A stretch of DNA of 64,000 nt, taken from Tissierella creatinini. Its GTDB lineage: Bacteria; Bacillota; Clostridia; Tissierellales; Tissierellaceae. The position numbers and the translations under genes were made by a program. Every line of letters begins with the position of its first letter. Within the stretch, counting starts at the first letter, position 1. The DNA is taken from NCBI GenBank assembly GCA_005046945.1, contig SUSS01000008.1, positions 33,055 to 97,054 on the forward strand, read 5' to 3'. This document shows, in pieces, positions 60,414 to 64,000 of this stretch. Below the pieces are notes generated by a model. The model ran no database searches. It was given only the letters and a program-made list of their open reading frames with translations, and had not been told where the DNA came from.

Positions 60414-61385
60414 ATGATATGTAAAATCTGCTTAGAAAAATTATCTGCTTCAGAGTACTTAGAACATTTAGAAACCAATCATCTTCCTTACTATGAGGAA
60501 CTTTGTGAATCTATTCTAACCCTAAACAATTTAGGAACTCCAATTGCTGAAATTGCAGAAGAACTGGGAGTATCTCAAAAAATTATTAGCGAAAATATCA
60601 GTCTTATGATGGAATCAGAGGCAGAATATACAGTATCAAAACCTATAAATATTAAGGAATGGGAGCCTAAGGACTTTAGAATGGAAGCAACCACAGTTTG
60701 GAGCTTTAAGGATAGAGGAAAGTGGGCAACTCATAGTGGAAAATATAGAGGGAATTGGTCCCCTTATATTCCAAGAAACCTTATTCTTAGGTATTCAAAA
60801 GAAGGGGATACAGTATTAGATCCCTTCCTTGGTAGCGGAACCACATTAGTAGAAACAAAGTTGTTGAAAAGAAAAGGAATTGGTATCGATATAAACCCTG
60901 AAGCTATTAAAATTGCCAAAGAAAACTTAAGGTTCAATAAGAATTTAGAATTTGAGCCAATTATACATAATCATGATTCTAGAAATTTAAGTATTATTGA
61001 AGACAATAGTATAGACCTTGTATGTGCTCATCCTCCCTATGCAAATATTATTAAGTATAGTGAAGATATTAAGGGTGATTTGTCATTATTAGATATAAAA
61101 GAATTTTTAGTAGAGATATCATCTGTTGCTAAGGAGTTATTTCGTGTTCTTAAAAAGGACAAGTATTGTGCAATCCTTATAGGGGATACCAGACGTAATA
61201 AACATATGGTACCTTTGGGTTTTTATGTTATGCAAGAATTCCTTAAAGCTGGCTTTGTCTTAAAGGAAAATATCATAAAAGAGCAGCATAATTGCCAAGC
61301 TACGGGATTCTGGTATAAGAAAAGTATTGATTATAATTTCTTACTTATAGCTCATGAGTATTTGTTTGTATTTAGGAAGCCATAA
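60414..61385 (+). CDS. DNA methyltransferase with N-terminal zinc finger and HTH
   Basis: A 323-residue methylase. It opens with a C2H2-like finger (CKICLEKLSASEYLEHLETNH, in parts CKICLEKLSASEYLE and HLETNH) and a helix-turn-helix (IAEIAEELGVSQKIISENI). Then AdoMet motif I, LDPFLGSGTTLVETKLL (near 141), and motif IV, LVCAHPPYANIIKY (near 212), with His where DNA amino-methylases carry D, N or S. The order motif I then motif IV is alpha/gamma-like. It follows Dam by 32 bases. A target different from GATC is likely. The start at 60414 uses AAAGGAG; the ATG at 60387 has no site. Confidence 0.8.
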   Translation: MICKICLEKLSASEYLEHLETNHLPYYEELCESILTLNNLGTPIAEIAEELGVSQKIISENISLMMESEAEYTVSKPINIKEWEPKDFRMEATTVWSFKDRGKWATHSGKYRGNWSPYIPRNLILRYSKEGDTVLDPFLGSGTTLVETKLLKRKGIGIDINPEAIKIAKENLRFNKNLEFEPIIHNHDSRNLSIIEDNSIDLVCAHPPYANIIKYSEDIKGDLSLLDIKEFLVEISSVAKELFRVLKKDKYCAILIGDTRRNKHMVPLGFYVMQEFLKAGFVLKENIIKEQHNCQATGFWYKKSIDYNFLLIAHEYLFVFRKP

Positions 61386-61526
61386 ACCTATACTATAAAT
61401 AAGTACTACTACGTTTAAAAACAGGGTTTCTCACCAAATAATATACTAATTTTATTCAAATGTATATGTCAACTGAAATTTAGGTCAAAAGACCATCGAA
61501 TTTTAGGTCATTTTTCTTTAATATAA

Positions 61527-61560
61527 TGCACCTACGAATAGACCTATATCCATAGGTGCA
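61527..61560 (-). terminator. hairpin downstream of istB
   Basis: TGCACCTA and TAGGTGCA are exactly complementary, directly behind the istB stop; only a weak U-rich tract follows on the minus strand. Confidence 0.5.
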
Positions 61561-61568
61561 ATAAATCT

Positions 61569-62321
61569 TTATATTGCTGAATTGTTACTAATTCTCATAG
61601 ATTCTCTTAAGCGATAGGAATCCCCCTCCATATTGATTAAAATAGCCTTATGTGTCAATCTATCAACCATAGCAGCAGTAATTACTGGATCGCCAAATAT
61701 CTCATCCCAGCGATCAAATGATAGGTTTGTAGTTATGATGGTTGATTTTCTTGAGGCTCGTAGAGATAAATTAGAAAACAGTAACTCCGCCCCTTCTTTA
61801 TCAAAAGATATATATCCTAACTCATCTGCTATTACAAGGTCATATTTTTCAAATCGTCTTTCATATGCTAAAAGCGTCTTTCGGCTTTGACATTCTTTGA
61901 GCTGGGTTATCAATAGTGGAATTGTTGTAAAAAGCACCTTGTAGCCCCTCATGCAAGCCTTTATACCGAGCCCTATACTTGTATGAGATTTACCTTTACC
62001 AGGATTCCCATACATTATTACATTTCTTCCTTCTTCAATAAAATTCAATGTAGCAAGCTCAGGTAGCTTGTTTCTCATATCTGTTGGTAAAAGACCAAGT
62101 TCTAGGTCTTCCAAGTATTTCTTGTATGGAAATTTTGCATTACGTAATCGACAGTCTATGGCTTTTTCATCTTTAGCTTCTATTTCCTTTTCTAAAAGCT
62201 TATGTAAAAAATCCTCATAATCACTGGATTCTTCCATGATTTCTTCAAATGATCGGCCTATTCCATTTAGTTTTAGAATTTTACAGTATTCCTTAATCTC
62301 TTCATTTAACTTGATTTTCAT
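61569..62321 (-). CDS. istB: IS21 helper ATPase IstB
   Basis: A 250-residue AAA+ ATPase with Walker A YGNPGKGKSHTSIG (near 104), Walker B LVIADELGYISFDKEG, ITTNLSFDRWDEIF and the sensor VDRLTHKAILI. It assists the transposase in target choice. Its ATG follows the istA stop with no gap (TAG-ATG). Confidence 0.95.
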   Translation of the reverse strand: MKIKLNEEIKEYCKILKLNGIGRSFEEIMEESSDYEDFLHKLLEKEIEAKDEKAIDCRLRNAKFPYKKYLEDLELGLLPTDMRNKLPELATLNFIEEGRNVIMYGNPGKGKSHTSIGLGIKACMRGYKVLFTTIPLLITQLKECQSRKTLLAYERRFEKYDLVIADELGYISFDKEGAELLFSNLSLRASRKSTIITTNLSFDRWDEIFGDPVITAAMVDRLTHKAILINMEGDSYRLRESMRISNNSAI

Positions 62322-63902
62322 CTATATGACAGCCTCCTTAACATTACTACACTGCAATTTTGCCAATATATTATATTGAGATAGTGTATTTTTAGTTTTT
62401 AAGGAGATTGGGTCATCATATTTATATGTTACAGATTGCTTCTTCTCAAATGAATGGTCACAAGTCATACGAACCTTATCAGCACTCATTTCTAGTGGAG
62501 ATGTACGTTCTAGTTCTCTTAATGCATCATATACAGCATCTACTCCCTTTTCATATATTACTTCTAATACTTCTAGAAAAACCTTAGCATCTTTGGTATA
62601 ATATTTTTCGTAAATGTTTTTTATCTTGGTGTCCGCCTGAAGCAGTGCTGTGCTATTGGCTAGGGCACCTGGTTTTTTGTAAAGGGTTTTTAGATAATGA
62701 TTTAATTTAATTGACCAATCATGATTCTTGTAACTTCTATTATGGGCTGTAACTATTTCATTATCATGATACACTACAATTTTATCTGTATATCCTCTTA
62801 GTGTAAGTATCTTTCCCACAAGATTATCAGGTACTGAATAGTGGTTTTGTTTGAAGGTTACAGTAGAGTATTTATCTACTCTACATTCGTTAATTGTGCA
62901 GCTTTCAAATGGAGGTACATAGGGTAGTAAATGTAACTTTTCTTGGTCGAATACCTCCAGGGCTATGTGTCCATCAGATTGTTTCATTGAATTCAGAGAT
63001 AGACACTTTTGTTCTAAATATCTATTCGCGTCAGCTAGTGTATCAAAGTGTTCATTTTTACCTGAAAAGGCTTTTCTCCTAATAAATTCTACACTTCTTT
63101 CAACATGTCCCTTTTCATTTCCACTTGCTATATTACAGAATCTAAAATTGAAACCATAATAGATAGATAGTTCAGATAAACCTTTAGTAGGCTCCTTTTC
63201 ATTAAGTCCTACAAACCGTTTTACTGCAACTTTCATGTTGTCATAGACTAAGGTTTTAAAGACCCCCTTGCTATGCTCAAAAAACTCTGCATGAGATTGC
63301 TGAAATGCTGGGGTATCCTGAGCCGGATACAGTCTTGCAAATCGATAGTTACCCTTTGCTGGTGTAAATACAGCCATTTGATATTTCTTGAATCCTTGAT
63401 TGCCAATATCTAATTTAACTTCTCCCCAGTCAAACTCACAAACATCTCCTAATTCATATTCTTGTCTCATGAATGCTTCTTTGTTTCTTTGCTCTATTTT
63501 ATTAGTAATTCTTTTAACAGTAGAATAGCTAATATCATAACCAGCAGCTACTAAACCTTCGTAAATATCAATTTTTCTCTTTACTTGCTTGGATCTTCCA
63601 GAGGCTCTCTTTACCTTATTTAGTTCTAAAGCATCCTCAATTTCCTTTTCAATTTCGTCAGTGACTTTAAAAGATTTTCTGTTAGATGAGTCATACTTTG
63701 GCTTTTCAACAATTTCCTGAATAAGTTCTGTACGGTCCATACCTGGATTACTTTCTAGTAATGCTTCTTTTTTTGATTCATAATCATTAATATACTTGTT
63801 AACTGTGTCCTTGCTCATTCCTAATGATGATGCTATTGACCTGTTTGATATACCATCAATATGCATGAGAATGATTTTCTGCTTATTCGACAATGTGATC
63901 AC
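62322..63902 (-). CDS. istA: IS21 transposase IstA
   Basis: A 526-residue DDE transposase. Two N-terminal helix-turn-helix regions are present (SNRSIASSLGMSKDTVNKYI near 16). The catalytic residues are in CEFDWGEVKLD (near 153), LVYDNMKVAVKRF (near 218) and GNEKGHVERSVEF (Glu near 268). It is intact, so the element may be active. It starts at a GTG eight bases after GGAGG. Confidence 0.94.
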   Translation of the reverse strand: MITLSNKQKIILMHIDGISNRSIASSLGMSKDTVNKYINDYESKKEALLESNPGMDRTELIQEIVEKPKYDSSNRKSFKVTDEIEKEIEDALELNKVKRASGRSKQVKRKIDIYEGLVAAGYDISYSTVKRITNKIEQRNKEAFMRQEYELGDVCEFDWGEVKLDIGNQGFKKYQMAVFTPAKGNYRFARLYPAQDTPAFQQSHAEFFEHSKGVFKTLVYDNMKVAVKRFVGLNEKEPTKGLSELSIYYGFNFRFCNIASGNEKGHVERSVEFIRRKAFSGKNEHFDTLADANRYLEQKCLSLNSMKQSDGHIALEVFDQEKLHLLPYVPPFESCTINECRVDKYSTVTFKQNHYSVPDNLVGKILTLRGYTDKIVVYHDNEIVTAHNRSYKNHDWSIKLNHYLKTLYKKPGALANSTALLQADTKIKNIYEKYYTKDAKVFLEVLEVIYEKGVDAVYDALRELERTSPLEMSADKVRMTCDHSFEKKQSVTYKYDDPISLKTKNTLSQYNILAKLQCSNVKEAVI

Positions 63903-64000
63903 TCCTTCATCCTCCTTTTAGCTGATACTAAAAGGATAGCATGTTTTTTATTAGAAGTGACCTAGTTTTCAATGAGCCAACTGACCTAATTTTAGATTAC

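Larger units (their letters stand above)
61461..64000 (-). mobile_element. IS21-family insertion sequence, right end cut by the window
   Basis: It holds istA and istB in tandem. The left end starts near 61467 with TGTCAACTGAAATTTAGGTC and has a second TTTAGGTCA (61502) further in. The right region has the same repeats inverted (TGACCTA at 63958 and 63982). These multiple TAGGTCA sites are the transposase-binding repeats expected of IS21. The outermost right end and the target duplication lie beyond base 64000. Confidence 0.9.

Overview
The window looks like the chromosome of an AT-rich, Gram-positive, anaerobic bacterium of the Clostridia. A Tissierella-like lineage is my best guess but is not proven. 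The evidence is strong AGGAGG-type ribosome binding sites, frequent GTG/TTG starts, T-box and lysine riboswitch leaders, diaminopimelate biosynthesis, an SLH-domain protein, and many oxygen-sensitive Fe-S or redox proteins. No rRNA, tRNA or CRISPR array was seen.

Layout. 1-5.6 kb: a T-box leader for a gene off the left edge, a lipoprotein, a DUF5714-type gene with an in-frame TGA that I read as selenocysteine, recQ, lipB and an unlisted small membrane protein. 5.9-12.4 kb: a PAS histidine kinase with a receiver protein, a baeRF3-like protein, a HAD phosphatase, DegV and a flotillin. 12.6-17 kb: dapA-dapB-ddh-aspartokinase behind a lysine riboswitch, an operon for meso-diaminopimelate and lysine. 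17-24 kb: lipoprotein, YitT, a two-component system, a PHP protein and a glutamate-synthase-like FMN protein. 24-28.9 kb: a compact Fe-S/NifX/Mrp/DUF134/DUF5320 cluster. 29-31.7 kb: cadC-cadA with a clear promoter and operator. 31.7-44.5 kb: FAH-family enzyme, class II aldolase, glyA, a cation efflux protein behind a candidate NiCo riboswitch, TipAS, a QueG-like protein, a frameshifted DUF6904 gene and a metal or siderophore ABC importer. 44.8-55.6 kb: two paralogous lipoproteins about 9.5 kb apart, CorA, flavodoxin, an SLH-transglutaminase protein, a phosphatase, DsbA and a HEPN/MNT pair.

55.6-64 kb is accessory. A MutH/Sau3AI-type endonuclease, an XRE controller and a Dam-type methylase diverge around a 23-bp palindrome. 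They travel with a second methylase carrying an unusual HPPY motif, an unrecognised protein with an exact endonuclease III Fe-S motif (Cx6Cx2Cx5C), a YdbC/PC4 protein, a RelB-like protein and a DEDDh exonuclease. An IS21-family element flanks this block on the right, and a degenerate IS21 end lies on the left.

A family of about 130-bp modular, hairpin-rich repeats is scattered at 7.9, 12.5, 33.6, 37.7 and 41.4 kb. Base changes between copies preserve the pairing. The strongest candidates for something undescribed are the selenocysteine reading of the DUF5714 gene, the Fe-S glycosylase-like protein inside the restriction locus, and the covarying repeat family.
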